Numbered from the stretch's first letter, positions 34,744 to 46,132 are shown. The stretch is 64,000 bases of DNA from Bradyrhizobium sp. AUGA SZCCT0283 (GCF_018130385.1 NZ_JAFCLU010000001.1:664434-728433); one strand, 5' to 3'. Notes: a model not told the origin generated them from the letters alone. A program made the numbers and translations.

Positions 34744-35346
34744 ATGGACAAGACCCAGCCGCATCCGGTGTTCAAGCTCGCGACCGAACTCGGTCCGCTC
34801 ATCGTGTTCTTCGTCGCCAACGCCAAATTCAACCTGTTTGTCGCGACCGGCGCCTTCATGGTGGCGATCGTGGCCGCGATGATCGCCTCCTATGTGGTGG
34901 TGCGGCATGTGCCCATGATGGCGATCGTCACCGCCATCATCGTGCTCGTGTTCGGCACGCTGACGCTGGTGCTGCACGACGAGACCTTCATCAAGGTCAA
35001 GCCGACCATCATCTACGGCCTGTTCGCCGCGATCCTCGGCGGCGGTCTTTTGTTCGGCCGCTCCTTCATCGCGATCCTGTTCAATCAGATGTTCAACCTG
35101 ACGCCGAAGGGCTGGCGCATCCTGACCATGCGCTGGGCGCTGTTCTTTTTCGCCATGGCGATATTGAACGAATTCATCTGGCGCACGCAGTCGACCGACT
35201 TCTGGGTCGCCTTCAAGGCGTTCGGTGCAATTCCGCTGACGATGATCTTTGCGATTTCCCAGATGCCGGTGATCAAGCGCTACCATCTGGAGCCGGCCAC
35301 GCTCGAGGCGAGCGAGGCGGAAGCGGGTGATGTGAGCAAGGGGTGA
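34744..35346 (+). CDS. yciB: inner membrane-spanning protein YciB / septation protein A
   Basis: A 200-residue membrane protein of the IspZ/YciB (septation protein A) family. It shows [55 protein letters not shown] and [20 protein letters not shown], with five to six helices. Family members link cell-envelope synthesis and division. It follows ftsY with a repeat in the 83-bp gap. Confidence 0.93.
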   Translation: MDKTQPHPVFKLATELGPLIVFFVANAKFNLFVATGAFMVAIVAAMIASYVVVRHVPMMAIVTAIIVLVFGTLTLVLHDETFIKVKPTIIYGLFAAILGGGLLFGRSFIAILFNQMFNLTPKGWRILTMRWALFFFAMAILNEFIWRTQSTDFWVAFKAFGAIPLTMIFAISQMPVIKRYHLEPATLEASEAEAGDVSKG

Positions 35347-35355
35347 TCAAAAGCA

Positions 35356-35386
35356 AGACGCACCGGCGCGGAGCGCCGATGCGTCT
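35356..35386 (-). terminator. hairpin terminator between yciB and the HhH gene
   Basis: Stem AGACGCA-C-CGGCGC with loop GGA and the matching GCGCCG-A-TGCGTCT. On the minus strand it is followed by TGCTTTTG. It probably stops both convergent genes. Confidence 0.75.
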
Positions 35387-35400
35387 CTCTGCTGTAAAGA

Positions 35401-35760
35401 TCAGCTCTTCTGCTTGGCGATGATCTTGTCCTTGATCTTGTCGTAGGTCGCCTGCGGCACGATGCTCTTCTGCACCAGCTCGTCCTTGCCCTTGTACGGC
35501 CGGCCGGCGATGATTTTGGCGGAATAGGCCTTGCCGACACCCGGCAGCGCGTCGAGCTGATCGGCGGTCGCGGAATTGATGTCGAGCAGTTCGACCTTCG
35601 GCGCGGGCGCCATCTTCGACTCCGAGGCCTTCGGCGCGGGAGCCATCTTGCTGTCGGATTTGGCCGCGGGCTGCGCGGTCTGGGCCATCGACGGGGTCGC
35701 CGTCAGCATGCCCAGGGCAAGTGCGGTTGCGAGAACGGAAGCGAGCGTGAAATGACGCAT
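35401..35760 (-). CDS. secreted ComEA-like helix-hairpin-helix protein
   Basis: A 119-residue protein with a signal peptide ([21 protein letters not shown]). A Lys/Ala/Pro linker contains the duplicated unit SKMAPAPK, and the helix-hairpin-helix domain is [32 protein letters not shown]. This is the ComEA-type DNA-binding fold, here periplasmic, with [25 protein letters not shown] uptake or another nucleic-acid role is possible. The start at 35760 begins the signal peptide. Confidence 0.88.
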   Translation of the reverse strand: MRHFTLASVLATALALGMLTATPSMAQTAQPAAKSDSKMAPAPKASESKMAPAPKVELLDINSATADQLDALPGVGKAYSAKIIAGRPYKGKDELVQKSIVPQATYDKIKDKIIAKQKS

Positions 35761-35913
35761 AGGGTGTCCCTCCAAGGACGGTTCAAGTAACGCCATCAAG
35801 CTAGCTGCGAATTCGTGGCGGCGCCATGGCTGCGAAATGAACGCCAGATAAAAGCGGAAAATTATTTGGATTCTTCGCACTGCGAACCGCGCATGGGTCC
35901 GTGCCGCTCCGTC

Positions 35914-36915
35914 TCAGCGTGCCGATGCCGGCAGCCGGTAAAAAGGATCAAAGACCGTCCACGCCTCCGGAAGCTTCACCTCGACCCCCGACTTGCCGCC
36001 CTCCGCGACCAGGAATTTCATCGATGCGTTCATGTCGTCGAGTAGCACGGGGATCGGCCGCAGCGGCTGATCGATCGGAGCCGTGAAGTCGTCCCAATGG
36101 ATCGGGATCACCCGCCGGGCGCCGCTGGTCGTCACCAACTCCCGCCAATATTCCGCCATGTAGGACAGGGATTGCTTGCCAAGCTGGCCGATGCCGAGAA
36201 ACACGACATCGGCGCGCCGTCCGGCAAGGGCGCCCGGAACGAATCCGGCGCTGGCGTTGACCAGCAGACGCCGGCCATCATGTTCGATCTGGACGGCGAA
36301 GCTGGTGCCCTCAAGATAGGCGTTGGCGCGCACCGGCGGGACCAGCGGCGCTGCGATTTCGCCGCCGGTGAAGGGCGACGGCACGTGCCGGCTTTGCAAC
36401 AGCGTTACCGTAAAACGGCCGAAGGTCATGATGTCCCCGGGACGGCGGGCCGCGATGTTGGCTTCCGGCAAGCCCCAACCGCGTCCAACATTGGCCGTCG
36501 ATTCGGAGCCGACCAGCACGGCGCCGGTCTGCGCGGCGACCTCAGGCGCGTCCATCGCGTGGTCATAGTGAGAATGATTGACGATCACCGCGGCGAGCTT
36601 GTCGATTCCGGCGCGCTGCAGGCTGTTCTTGATGATCGTCTTGTCGGGCGAAATCTTTTCAAGAAACAACTGTCTGGAATTCGGCCGCGTGAAAAACCCG
36701 TCGAGCAGGATTGCGGTGCTGCCGTCGTCAAACAGCAATGTTGACACGCCGAGAAACGTTACCCGCAACGGAGCATTGCGGTTGATATCGGGCGCTGCCG
36801 TGAGAGCAACAAATGAGGAGAGATCAGGTCGGTGAGTCAGCCCGTAATAGACATAGGCTGCGGCGCTGGCCAGAACGACCATGATCGCCAGCCCGAATGC
36901 AATTACGTATTTCAT
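35914..36915 (-). CDS. membrane-anchored MBL-fold hydrolase
   Basis: A 333-residue protein with an N-terminal hydrophobic anchor (residues 4-24) and a metallo-beta-lactamase fold. VTFLGVSTLLFDDG leads into the metal motif HSHYDHAMD at residues 114-122, followed by GSESTANVGRGWG and RVIPIHWDDF. It is distinct from the Tat-type MBL protein at 27420. The substrate is unknown. Confidence 0.85.
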   Translation of the reverse strand: MKYVIAFGLAIMVVLASAAAYVYYGLTHRPDLSSFVALTAAPDINRNAPLRVTFLGVSTLLFDDGSTAILLDGFFTRPNSRQLFLEKISPDKTIIKNSLQRAGIDKLAAVIVNHSHYDHAMDAPEVAAQTGAVLVGSESTANVGRGWGLPEANIAARRPGDIMTFGRFTVTLLQSRHVPSPFTGGEIAAPLVPPVRANAYLEGTSFAVQIEHDGRRLLVNASAGFVPGALAGRRADVVFLGIGQLGKQSLSYMAEYWRELVTTSGARRVIPIHWDDFTAPIDQPLRPIPVLLDDMNASMKFLVAEGGKSGVEVKLPEAWTVFDPFYRLPASAR

Positions 36916-36943
36916 TTCCCGCGGCTTCCGTAAACAGGCCCGT

Positions 36944-37540
36944 TCAAGGCCCCGCCTTCAACGCCTTCTCGATCGCGACCTTCAGCACGCTGTCGAGATT
37001 GGCCGGCGTCACCGGCCCGACCATCTTGTAGACGATGGTGCCGTCGCGGCCGACCACGAAGGTTTCGGGCACGCCGTAGACACCCCATTCGATCGAGCCG
37101 CGGCCGTTGCCGTCGACGCCGACCATGCTGAACGGGTTGCCGTAGCGGCCGAGGAAGCGGCGGGCGTTATCGGGCGAATCCTTGTAGTTGATGCCGACGA
37201 TCTGCAGCCGCGTGTCCTTGGCCAGGGCGGTCAACAGCGGCGCCTCCTCGTGGCATGGCACGCACCAGGATGCCCAGACGTTGACGACGGAGACCTTGCC
37301 CTTGAAGGCGGCGGGATCGAGCCCCGGTACGGGTGCGCCGTTATGGATCAAACCTTCGAGCGCCGGCAGAGACGTTTGCGGCGCCGGGCGGCCGATCAGC
37401 GCGGAAGGAATTTTGGAGGGATCTCCGCCATACAGGCGTACCAGGAACAGCCCGGCAATGGCCATGAAGCCGATCAGCGGCAGCGCCACCAGCCAGCGCC
37501 GGCGGCGCGCGGGAGCCTCCGATGTTGCGGGCACACTCAT
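36944..37540 (-). CDS. ccmG: thiol:disulfide interchange protein for cytochrome c maturation
   Basis: A 198-residue membrane-anchored thioredoxin-like protein (CcmG/DsbE). One N-terminal helix (about residues 17-35) precedes the redox site C93-V-P-C96 in VNVWASWCVPCHEEAP. GVYGVPETFVVGRDGTIVYKMVG matches the family. It keeps apocytochrome c cysteines reduced in the periplasm. The start codon overlaps the ccmD stop by one base (TGATG). Confidence 0.95.
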   Translation of the reverse strand: MSVPATSEAPARRRRWLVALPLIGFMAIAGLFLVRLYGGDPSKIPSALIGRPAPQTSLPALEGLIHNGAPVPGLDPAAFKGKVSVVNVWASWCVPCHEEAPLLTALAKDTRLQIVGINYKDSPDNARRFLGRYGNPFSMVGVDGNGRGSIEWGVYGVPETFVVGRDGTIVYKMVGPVTPANLDSVLKVAIEKALKAGP

Positions 37541-37716
37541 CAGATGTCCGTCGCCTGGCGGCCGGAGCGCCGGGTCACGCCGCTGGCCTCGAGCTCGCGC
37601 AGGCGCTCCTTCTGGTGGCGATAATCGATGGCGATCCAGACGATGAGAATCAGCACGATCGCCGCCACCAGCGTGTAGGACGTCACGATGTAGGAGGCGT
37701 AAGGTCCGAGCGACAT
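37540..37716 (-). CDS. ccmD: heme exporter subunit CcmD
   Basis: A 58-residue single-pass protein between ccmC and ccmG. It begins [18 protein letters not shown], has one helix ([14 protein letters not shown]) and a charged C-terminal tail ([14 protein letters not shown]). Length, topology and the position in the ccm operon identify it as CcmD, which stabilises CcmE and the CcmABC complex. It is tightly packed: 4 nt after ccmC, with a one-base overlap into ccmG. Confidence 0.92.
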   Translation of the reverse strand: MSLGPYASYIVTSYTLVAAIVLILIVWIAIDYRHQKERLRELEASGVTRRSGRQATDI

Positions 37717-37720
37717 CGCG

Positions 37721-38452
37721 TCACGCCGCCTGCTGGCTGGCTTGCATCATCTGCAAGCTGCGCACGCGCCGGCGCAGGATCTCGTTGCGCATCGCCGCCA
37801 GATGCAGTGTGACGAACAGCAGCGTAAATCCGATCGCCATCACCAGCAGCGGAATCAGAAACGCCCGATCGAGCGACGAGCCGCCGATCCGCATCACCGA
37901 GGCCGGCTGATGCAGCGTGTTCCACCAGTCGACCGAGAATTTGATGATCGGCAGGTTGAGCGCGCCGACCAGCGTCAGGACGGCGGCGGCCCGCGCCGCC
38001 CGCGACGGATCGTCCACCGCGCGCCACAGCGCCATCAGGCCGAGATACATCAGGAACAGGATCAGGACCGAGGTCAGCCGCGCATCCCATTCCCAATAGG
38101 TGCCCCACATCGGCCGTCCCCACAGCGAACCCGTGACCAGAGCCAGAAACGTGAATGCCGCGCCGATCGGGGCGGCGGCCTTGGCCGCGACATCGGCCAG
38201 CGGATGCCGCCAGACCAGCGTGCCCAGCGCGGCCACGCTCATGACGCCCCACACGAACATCGAAAGCCACGCATTCGGTACGTGGATGAACATGATCTTG
38301 ACGGTGGCGCCCTGCTGATAGTCATCGGGCGCCGTCGCCGCCTGATAGAAGCCGATCAGCAGCAGGATCGCGGCCGCGCCCGCCAGCCACGGCAGCACGC
38401 GCGCCGTCAGCGACAGGAATTTGGTGGGATTGGCGAGATCGATCAGCGTCAT
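37721..38452 (-). CDS. ccmC: heme exporter/handling protein CcmC
   Basis: A 243-residue six-helix membrane protein of the heme-handling family. The tryptophan-rich periplasmic motif is visible in [17 protein letters not shown], with conserved His in FIHVPNAW and in [11 protein letters not shown]. It loads heme onto CcmE. ccmE is not in this window. Confidence 0.95.
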   Translation of the reverse strand: MTLIDLANPTKFLSLTARVLPWLAGAAAILLLIGFYQAATAPDDYQQGATVKIMFIHVPNAWLSMFVWGVMSVAALGTLVWRHPLADVAAKAAAPIGAAFTFLALVTGSLWGRPMWGTYWEWDARLTSVLILFLMYLGLMALWRAVDDPSRAARAAAVLTLVGALNLPIIKFSVDWWNTLHQPASVMRIGGSSLDRAFLIPLLVMAIGFTLLFVTLHLAAMRNEILRRRVRSLQMMQASQQAA

Positions 38453-38560
38453 GGCATCCTGATAGTCGTCAGCGGCGGGGCAGGCAATGCGGCTCGGTTT
38501 GTTTCATATTGCCTTCCGCGAGAGTTGATCGGGGTCAAGTTACTGTCAGTCTTGGCCATG

Positions 38561-39229
38561 TCAGTCCAGACCGTGGCGCAGGCTTGCCGCGGCCGCGAAC
38601 GGTCCGACGACGAGGCTGACCAGCGAGAGCGCGCACAGGATCGAAAACGGTGTTCCAAACGACAGCGGCCCTGTTATGGCGGCCTGCGACGCTGCGACAC
38701 CGAAAATCAGTACCGGGATCGAGAGCGGCAGCACCAGCACCGCCAGCAAGAGGCCGCCGCGGTGCAGTGTCACGGCGAGCGCAGCGCCGATCATGCCCGT
38801 AAAGGTCAGCGCCGGTGTTCCCACCAGCAGCGTCAGCGCCACCGCCGCGGTTGCGGTGGCGTCGAGATTGAGCAGCAGCCCCAGCGCAGGGGTCGCCACG
38901 ATCAGCGGCACGCCCGCGGCAAGCCAGTGAGCCAGCGCTTTTGCGGCGCACGCCAGTTCCAGCGGCGCCCGGCCCATCACGATCAGGTCGAGCGAGCCGT
39001 CCTCATGGTCGGCCGTGAACAGACGGTCGAGGGTGAGCAGGCTCGCCAGCAGCGCGCCGAGCCAGAGGATCGCGGGTCCGAGCCGGGTCAGCAGCGCGAG
39101 ATCCGGCCCGATCGCGAACGGCATCAACACCGTGACGGTGAGGAAAAACAGCACGCCGATCAGCGCCCCGCCGCCGACGCGAAGGGCGATCTTGATGTCG
39201 CGGAGAATCAGTGCGGCCAGGGCGCTCAT
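38561..39229 (-). CDS. ccmB: heme exporter membrane subunit CcmB
   Basis: A 222-residue six-helix permease subunit that pairs with Ccm[38 protein letters not shown] and [15 protein letters not shown] are family hallmarks. The ATG at 39229 overlaps the ccmA stop by 4 nt (ATGA), so translation is probably coupled. A 108-bp gap separates it from ccmC. Confidence 0.95.
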   Translation of the reverse strand: MSALAALILRDIKIALRVGGGALIGVLFFLTVTVLMPFAIGPDLALLTRLGPAILWLGALLASLLTLDRLFTADHEDGSLDLIVMGRAPLELACAAKALAHWLAAGVPLIVATPALGLLLNLDATATAAVALTLLVGTPALTFTGMIGAALAVTLHRGGLLLAVLVLPLSIPVLIFGVAASQAAITGPLSFGTPFSILCALSLVSLVVGPFAAAASLRHGLD

Positions 39230-39828
39230 TTCCCACCCCCCATCCGCAGTTCCCTGGCCCCGATCCCGAGCGGAGTGTGGGTCGCAGCGATGATGATGCC
39301 GCCGCTTGCGAGGTGGTCGCGCATGACGCCGGTGAACAGGTCCTGTCCGGCGGTATCGAGCGCCGAGGTCGGTTCGTCCAGCAGCCAGACCGGCCGGCGC
39401 ACCACCAGCAGGCGGGCGATCGACAGCCGCCGCCGCTGGCCGGCCGAGAGATACGCCGCCGGCAGATGCGTGGCATGGCCGAGCCCCACGGCGGAGAGGC
39501 ATTGGCTGAGGTCGCCGGCCGCGCCGCCCAGAAAATCGCGCCAGAACGCGAGGTTCTCGTGCACGCTCAGCGCCGGCTTCAGCGCATCGCGATGGCCGAG
39601 ATAGTGGGATTGTTCCGGCAAGGTCAGCTCGGCCTCGCCGCCCTCCAGGCCGACCGATCCACCCGCCGGCACCAGCAGGCCCGCGATCAGGCGCAACAGC
39701 GAGGTCTTGCCGGAGCCGTTCGGGCCGAGCACGGCCAGCACCTCGCCGGAAGAGGCTTCGAAGTCGAGGCCGGAGAACACGTCTCGGCCGCCCCGGATAC
39801 AGTCGATGTGGCGCCCCGAGAGCCGCAT
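39226..39828 (-). CDS. ccmA: heme exporter ATP-binding subunit CcmA
   Basis: A 200-residue ABC ATPase with Walker A GPNGSGKT (residues 35-42), the signature [15 protein letters not shown], Walker B VWLLDEP and the switch histidine in AATHTPLG. It drives release of heme-loaded CcmE by the CcmABC complex. It is the first gene of ccmABCDG and is divergent from acnA. Confidence 0.95.
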   Translation of the reverse strand: MRLSGRHIDCIRGGRDVFSGLDFEASSGEVLAVLGPNGSGKTSLLRLIAGLLVPAGGSVGLEGGEAELTLPEQSHYLGHRDALKPALSVHENLAFWRDFLGGAAGDLSQCLSAVGLGHATHLPAAYLSAGQRRRLSIARLLVVRRPVWLLDEPTSALDTAGQDLFTGVMRDHLASGGIIIAATHTPLGIGARELRMGGGK

Positions 39829-39850
39829 TTTGCCTCTTCACAGCCCTCTG

Positions 39851-39888
39851 AAATTGATGGGTACCGCGTCAGAATTTGTGGGTACCGC
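39851..39888. promoter_or_regulatory. tandem operator-like repeat in the ccmA-acnA gap
   Basis: Two 17-bp direct repeats ending GTGGGTACCGC / ATGGGTACCGC (39851-39867 and 39872-39888) agree at 14 of 17 positions. They start 21 bp apart, two helical turns, so a protein could bind both on the same face. They lie 23 bp upstream of the ccmA start. Confidence 0.45.
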
Positions 39889-39922
39889 ATTGCTGCAGCA
39901 CGCTTGTCGGTGTGGCGGCGCT

Positions 39923-39939
39923 TCTAGAAAGATTCTATA
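39923..39939. promoter_or_regulatory. Irr box / iron control element-like palindrome
   Basis: The sequence TCTAGAA-AGA-TTCTATA matches the rhizobial iron control element consensus TTTAGAANNNTTCTAAA at 12 of 14 specified positions. It lies 115 bp before the acnA start and 95 bp before ccmA. Aconitase (Fe-S) and heme export are plausible Irr targets. The call rests on motif match only. Confidence 0.55.
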
Positions 39940-40053
39940 AGCCCGGAACTTGATGCAGCACACAATCGACGGCTGCAAGCCAAGAGGCCAGCCTCACGCT
40001 GACGGTGTTTAAATACCCTTGCCGGGTATAACTAGAATTTGGGATTTCCTGAC

Positions 40054-42774
<2,721 letters not shown>

Positions 42775-42827
42775 CGCGGATTTGTGATCAGTGCCTCACT
42801 GCGAAGTGAGTAGCGAGCAAGAAGAAG

Positions 42828-42850
42828 GCGGCCTATGACAAGGCCGCTTT
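42828..42850 (+). terminator. hairpin terminator after acnA
   Basis: Perfect 7-bp stem GCGGCCT/AGGCCGC with a 6-nt loop, followed by TTT. A smaller hairpin CTCACT-GCGA-AGTGAG (42795-42810) precedes it. Confidence 0.75.
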
Positions 42851-42932
42851 CGCGCGTCTGGGGCACGCATTCAGGATATCAAGTCATGCCCCGTACAAAT
42901 ACGGACAGAAAACGCGACGACCGGTTCGACCT

Positions 42933-43694
42933 ATGACAGCGATGATGGCCTACAACTGCATATCGCGATGGTCCGGTGCGCTTGGCGTCTGCGCAATCAT
43001 CGCCGTCATCCGCCCGGCTCATGCCGATCCGCGCGCCGTGGTCGAACTGTTTACCTCGCAGGGCTGTTCGTCGTGTCCGCCGGCCGACAGGATCGTCGGC
43101 GAACTCGCCAAGGATCCGAACGTCATCGCGCTGAGCATGCCGATCGACTACTGGGACTATCTTGGCTGGAAGGACACGCTGGCGGACTCGCGTTTCAGCG
43201 CGCGTCAGAAAGCCTATTCGCATGTGCGCGGCGACCGCAACCTCTATACGCCGCAGATGATCGTCAACGGCTCGGCGCAGGTGATCGGCAGCGATCGCGC
43301 CGCCATCGAAGGCGCCATCAAGAACACGAGCAAGGCCGAGGGCGTGATGTCGGTGCCGGTGACGATGACGTTGTCGGGCAAACTGATCAACGTCTCGGTC
43401 GAGGCGAGCAAGGTGGCGACGACGGGGCGCGGCGAAGTCTGGCTTTGCTCGGTCTCGCGAGCGGTGCCGATTTCGATCGGGCGCGGCGAGAATCGCGGCC
43501 AACAACTCACGTACTACAACGTGGTGCGCAATCTCGTGAAGGTCGGCGACTGGAACGGCGGTGCGGGAAGCTGGACCATTCCGCTGGAAAATATTTCCCG
43601 CGACGGCGTCGATGCTGCGGTCGTCTATGTCCAGGATGGCAGTCGCGAAAAGCCTGGCGCGATGCTCGGCGCCGCCTACACCGCGCTGCGATAG
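42933..43694 (+). CDS. DUF1223 thioredoxin-fold secreted protein
   Basis: A 253-residue exported protein of the DUF1223 family. A signal peptide (RWSGALGVCAIIAVIRPAHA) is followed by AVVELFTSQGCSSCPPADRI, with a C-x2-C pair as in thioredoxin folds, then MPIDYWDYLGWKDTLAD and RGDRNLYTPQMIVNGSAQVIG. A periplasmic redox or chaperone role is plausible but not established. ATGs at 42942 and 42945 are alternative starts. Confidence 0.9.
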   Translation: MTAMMAYNCISRWSGALGVCAIIAVIRPAHADPRAVVELFTSQGCSSCPPADRIVGELAKDPNVIALSMPIDYWDYLGWKDTLADSRFSARQKAYSHVRGDRNLYTPQMIVNGSAQVIGSDRAAIEGAIKNTSKAEGVMSVPVTMTLSGKLINVSVEASKVATTGRGEVWLCSVSRAVPISIGRGENRGQQLTYYNVVRNLVKVGDWNGGAGSWTIPLENISRDGVDAAVVYVQDGSREKPGAMLGAAYTALR

Positions 43695-43800
43695 TTCTCT
43701 TATCGGAATTTTCTTGAATGGATGTTGCTGCAGCAGGCGCGGTTCAAACGCGCCGAAATGCCGCCGTATCCAAGCCCGATCTCCAGGCCTGACCCGCAAA

Positions 43801-43924
43801 CGAAAAAGGACCAACTTTCGTTGGCCCAGTATCGGGATTAACTCCCTCTGCGAACAGGCCCGATCCCGACGGCCCCGGGGGGCTGGGGGCTGAGGAATCC
43901 GGAACCGAAAGGACCGGGCCAACG
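43801..43924 (-). ncRNA. candidate structured small RNA with intrinsic terminator
   Basis: In the 476-bp gap 43695-44170 the minus strand carries GUUGGCCC (43917-43924), an internal 6-bp stem (43832-43837 with 43864-43869), then GGGCCAAC (43820-43827). A GAAA loop, GUUGGUCC and UUUUU (down to 43803) follow. The last part is an 8-bp intrinsic terminator with a GNRA-type tetraloop. The GGGCCAAC arm can instead pair perfectly with the distal GUUGGCCC, giving two exclusive folds. No minus-strand gene follows, so a free sRNA is more likely than an attenuator. Its 5' end is not defined and it matches no RNA family that I recognise. Confidence 0.45.
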
Positions 43925-44101
43925 CAGTACTCTCTTGTCGCAACCTAGCGGGGCGGGCGGTTGGCGGAAGTGGGGCAGCAATAAGATTCCGCTAACGATC
44001 CCGTGAATCGATATTTCCGGTAATACTGGGTCATCGGCCGGGTTCCCTTTGTATTTGCCCCCCTTGCGGCGTCCTGCGGTTAGCGCGATCATGTAAACCT
44101 C

Positions 44102-44149
44102 GGCATGTTCCCGAAAAGTGGGGACCGGTTTTCGGAACGAGGGCATGCC
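44102..44149. repeat. GGCATGTTCCCGAAAA palindromic element
   Basis: Arms GGCATGTTCCCGAAAA and TTTTCGGAACGAGGGCATGCC flank GTGGGGACCGG. The element shares its ACCGGTTTTCGG core with the one at 34655. It lies 22 bp upstream of the DUF2794 gene. Confidence 0.75.
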
Positions 44150-44170
44150 TGAGATGACAGGAGGCGCTCC

Positions 44171-44542
44171 ATGAGCTCGATATCGGAGGACACCGATCCA
44201 AGCGCTAACCGCGCAGTGGCGCGCGCCGCCGCTGCAGTCCCGCCGCCAAATCGGGTCACGTTCAATCGTCTCGAACTCAACCGTATCCTCAATCTGTATG
44301 GGCGCATGGTCGCCGATGGCGAGTGGCGCGACTATGCCATCGACTTTCTGAAAGACCGCGCGGTGTTTTCGGTATTCCGCCGCGCCTCCGAAGTTCCGAT
44401 CTATCGCATCGAGAAAGATCCGCGCCTCGCGCGCAAGCAGGGCATGTACAGCGTGATCTCGGCGACCGGTCTGATCCTGCGCCGCGGCCACGAACTTGAA
44501 CGCGTGCTGCTGGTGATCGACCGCAAGCTGGCGCTGGTGTAG
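44171..44542 (+). CDS. DUF2794 family protein
   Basis: A 123-residue soluble protein of the alphaproteobacterial DUF2794 family. VTFNRLELNRILNLYGRMVADGEWRDYAIDF and AVFSVFRRASEVPIYRIEK are characteristic, as is the ending RGHELERVLLVIDRKL. Function is unknown in the family. Confidence 0.9.
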   Translation: MSSISEDTDPSANRAVARAAAAVPPPNRVTFNRLELNRILNLYGRMVADGEWRDYAIDFLKDRAVFSVFRRASEVPIYRIEKDPRLARKQGMYSVISATGLILRRGHELERVLLVIDRKLALV

Positions 44543-44571
44543 GCGGGATCCTGTAGCCCGGACGAAGATCC

Positions 44572-44667
44572 GTAGAGTGGGCAAAGGCGCAATGCGCCGT
44601 GCCCACCCATCTACCATCCATACGCTGGTCGTGAACGATGGGCACGCTTCGCTTTGCCCACCCTGCG
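44572..44667. repeat. palindromic repeat of the GGTGGGCAAAGCG type
   Basis: Arms GTAGAGTGGGCAAAGGCG...GCCCACCCAT and GATGGGCACGCTTCGCTTTGCCCACCCTGCG form a 96-bp palindrome between the convergent DUF2794 and GNAT genes. Same family as 7919, 11519 and 14190. Confidence 0.87.
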
Positions 44668-44670
44668 AAG

Positions 44671-45201
44671 CTACGACGTCGGCACCGTCGACCCGCCTTC
44701 ACCGAGCGCGCGCTGCATCATCACGGTGTCGAGCCAGCGGCCGAACTTGAGGCCGACATTGCGATGCGTCCCGATCATCTGGAAGCCGCATTTGGTGTGA
44801 ACGCCGACCGAGCCGGCATTGGCGGAATCGCCGATCACGGCGATCATCTGCCGGTAGCCCCGCGCCTCGCATTCGGCGATCAGCCGCTGCATCAGTTGCA
44901 GGCCAATGCCGCGGCGGTGGGTCGAGGGTTGCAGGTAGACTGAATTCTCCACGGTGAAGCGGTAGGCCGGCCGCGGGCGATAGGGCCCTGCATAGGCATA
45001 GCCGATCACGCGGCCTTCGACCGCGGCAACGAAATAGGGAAAGCCGCCATCCATCAGCCCCCTGAACCGCCGCGTCATCTCGGAGAGATCGGGCGGAATC
45101 AGCTCGAACGTCGCGGTGCCGTAGCGCACCGCGTGCTCGTAGATTGCGGTGATGGCTGGGAGGTCGGCCTCGGTGGCGGAGCGAATTTCGGGAACGGACA
45201 T
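44671..45201 (-). CDS. GNAT N-acetyltransferase, phosphinothricin acetyltransferase-like
   Basis: A 176-residue GNAT enzyme. PEIRSATEADLPAITAIYEHAV and GTATFELIPPDLSEM are typical of the PAT/Pat-like subgroup, with the acetyl-CoA loop VYLQPSTHRRGIGLQLMQRLI and CGFQMIGTHRNVGLKFGRWLDTV. It acetylates amino-acid-like substrates in characterised relatives; resistance to phosphinothricin is possible but not implied. The start at 45201 begins MSVPEIRS. Confidence 0.88.
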   Translation of the reverse strand: MSVPEIRSATEADLPAITAIYEHAVRYGTATFELIPPDLSEMTRRFRGLMDGGFPYFVAAVEGRVIGYAYAGPYRPRPAYRFTVENSVYLQPSTHRRGIGLQLMQRLIAECEARGYRQMIAVIGDSANAGSVGVHTKCGFQMIGTHRNVGLKFGRWLDTVMMQRALGEGGSTVPTS

Positions 45202-45283
45202 GGAGAGAAAGATATCAGCAGACCAGCAAGGATCAACGCTTTCTGCCATGTCCGGGATGAGCTCCGCCATGACGCCGGCGGCC

Positions 45284-45316
45284 AAAACAAAAGCCCCGGC
45301 CGCGAGGCCGGGGCTT
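45284..45316 (-). terminator. Rho-independent terminator after the Bax inhibitor-1 gene
   Basis: On the minus strand, stem AAGCCCCGGC/GCCGGGGCTT with a 6-nt loop followed by TTGTTTTGG. It lies 24 nt after the stop of the 45341 gene. Confidence 0.92.
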
Positions 45317-45340
45317 CAGCTCGTACCTGGTCGGTAGCGA

Positions 45341-46132
45341 CTAGTCGCGCTGGCCGAGCAGCTGCAACAGCAGCGTGAACAGGTTGATGAAGTTCAAATA
45401 GAGCGACAATGCACCGGTAATCGCCGCTTTTTCCGCAATCTCGCCGCCTTCAGAAGCGTAGCCGTAGATGTAGTCGTTCTTCAGCCGCTGGGTATCCCAG
45501 GCGGTGAGGCCCGCGAACACCAGCACGCCGACCACCGAGACGATGAACTGCAGCATCGAGCTTGCCAGGAACAGGTTGACCAGGCTCGCGATGATGACGC
45601 CGAACAGGCCCATGATCAGGAACGAGCCCATGCCGGTCATGTCACGCTTGGTGGTGTAACCGTAGAGACTCAGTGCACCGAACGACGCCGCGGTGATGAA
45701 GAACACCCGCACGATCGAGGTGTGCGTATACACCAGGAAGATCGACGACAGTGAAATGCCCATCAGCGCCGAGAACACCCAGAACAGCATCTGGGCGGTC
45801 GCAGGACGCAGCCGGTTGATGCCGGCCGAGATCGCAAACACCATGGCCAGCGGCGCGAGGATGAACAGCCACTTCAGGGGGCTGACATACATCGCATAGC
45901 CGAACTGCGTCAGGTAGGCGTTACCGAACTTGGCGACGGCACCGGCCTGATCGGTGGTCACCGCGGCCATGTAGACGCCGAGCGCCGCGAGGCCGGTGAT
46001 GGCCAGGCCGATGCTCATGTAGTTGTAGATGCGCAGCATGTAGGCGCGCAGACCGGCATCGACGGCCGCGGCATCAACGCGCCCGGCGGCCCGGCCGAAA
46101 GGAGATACGTAGTTACGGTCTAGGTCCGACAT
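45341..46132 (-). CDS. Bax inhibitor-1/YccA family membrane protein
   Basis: A 263-residue protein with seven hydrophobic helices of the BI-1 (TMBIM) family. RVDAAAVDAGLRAYMLRIYNYM at the N-terminus is typical of the alphaproteobacterial branch. GISLSSIFLVYTHTSIVRVFFITAA and the Asp-containing GLTAWDTQRLKNDYIYG, the candidate pH-sensor region, are present. Likely a membrane ion-leak or stress protein. Its promoter is probably in the 241-bp gap 46133-46373, in which I see no other feature. Confidence 0.92.
   Translation of the reverse strand: MSDLDRNYVSPFGRAAGRVDAAAVDAGLRAYMLRIYNYMSIGLAITGLAALGVYMAAVTTDQAGAVAKFGNAYLTQFGYAMYVSPLKWLFILAPLAMVFAISAGINRLRPATAQMLFWVFSALMGISLSSIFLVYTHTSIVRVFFITAASFGALSLYGYTTKRDMTGMGSFLIMGLFGVIIASLVNLFLASSMLQFIVSVVGVLVFAGLTAWDTQRLKNDYIYGYASEGGEIAEKAAITGALSLYLNFINLFTLLLQLLGQRD

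Noticed and set aside
37742..39604. Plus-strand open frame of 620 codons opposite ccmABC
   Set aside because: Gln/Arg/His-rich shadow of the ccm genes with no domain.
43801..43924. Signal recognition particle RNA, RNase P RNA or tmRNA in the gap
   Set aside because: The conserved SRP tetraloop region, the RNase P core and tRNA-like ends are not found; only a new structured RNA candidate remains.
43838..44617. Minus-strand open frame across the DUF2794 gene
   Set aside because: Shadow; the DUF2794 product on the plus strand is a recognised family.
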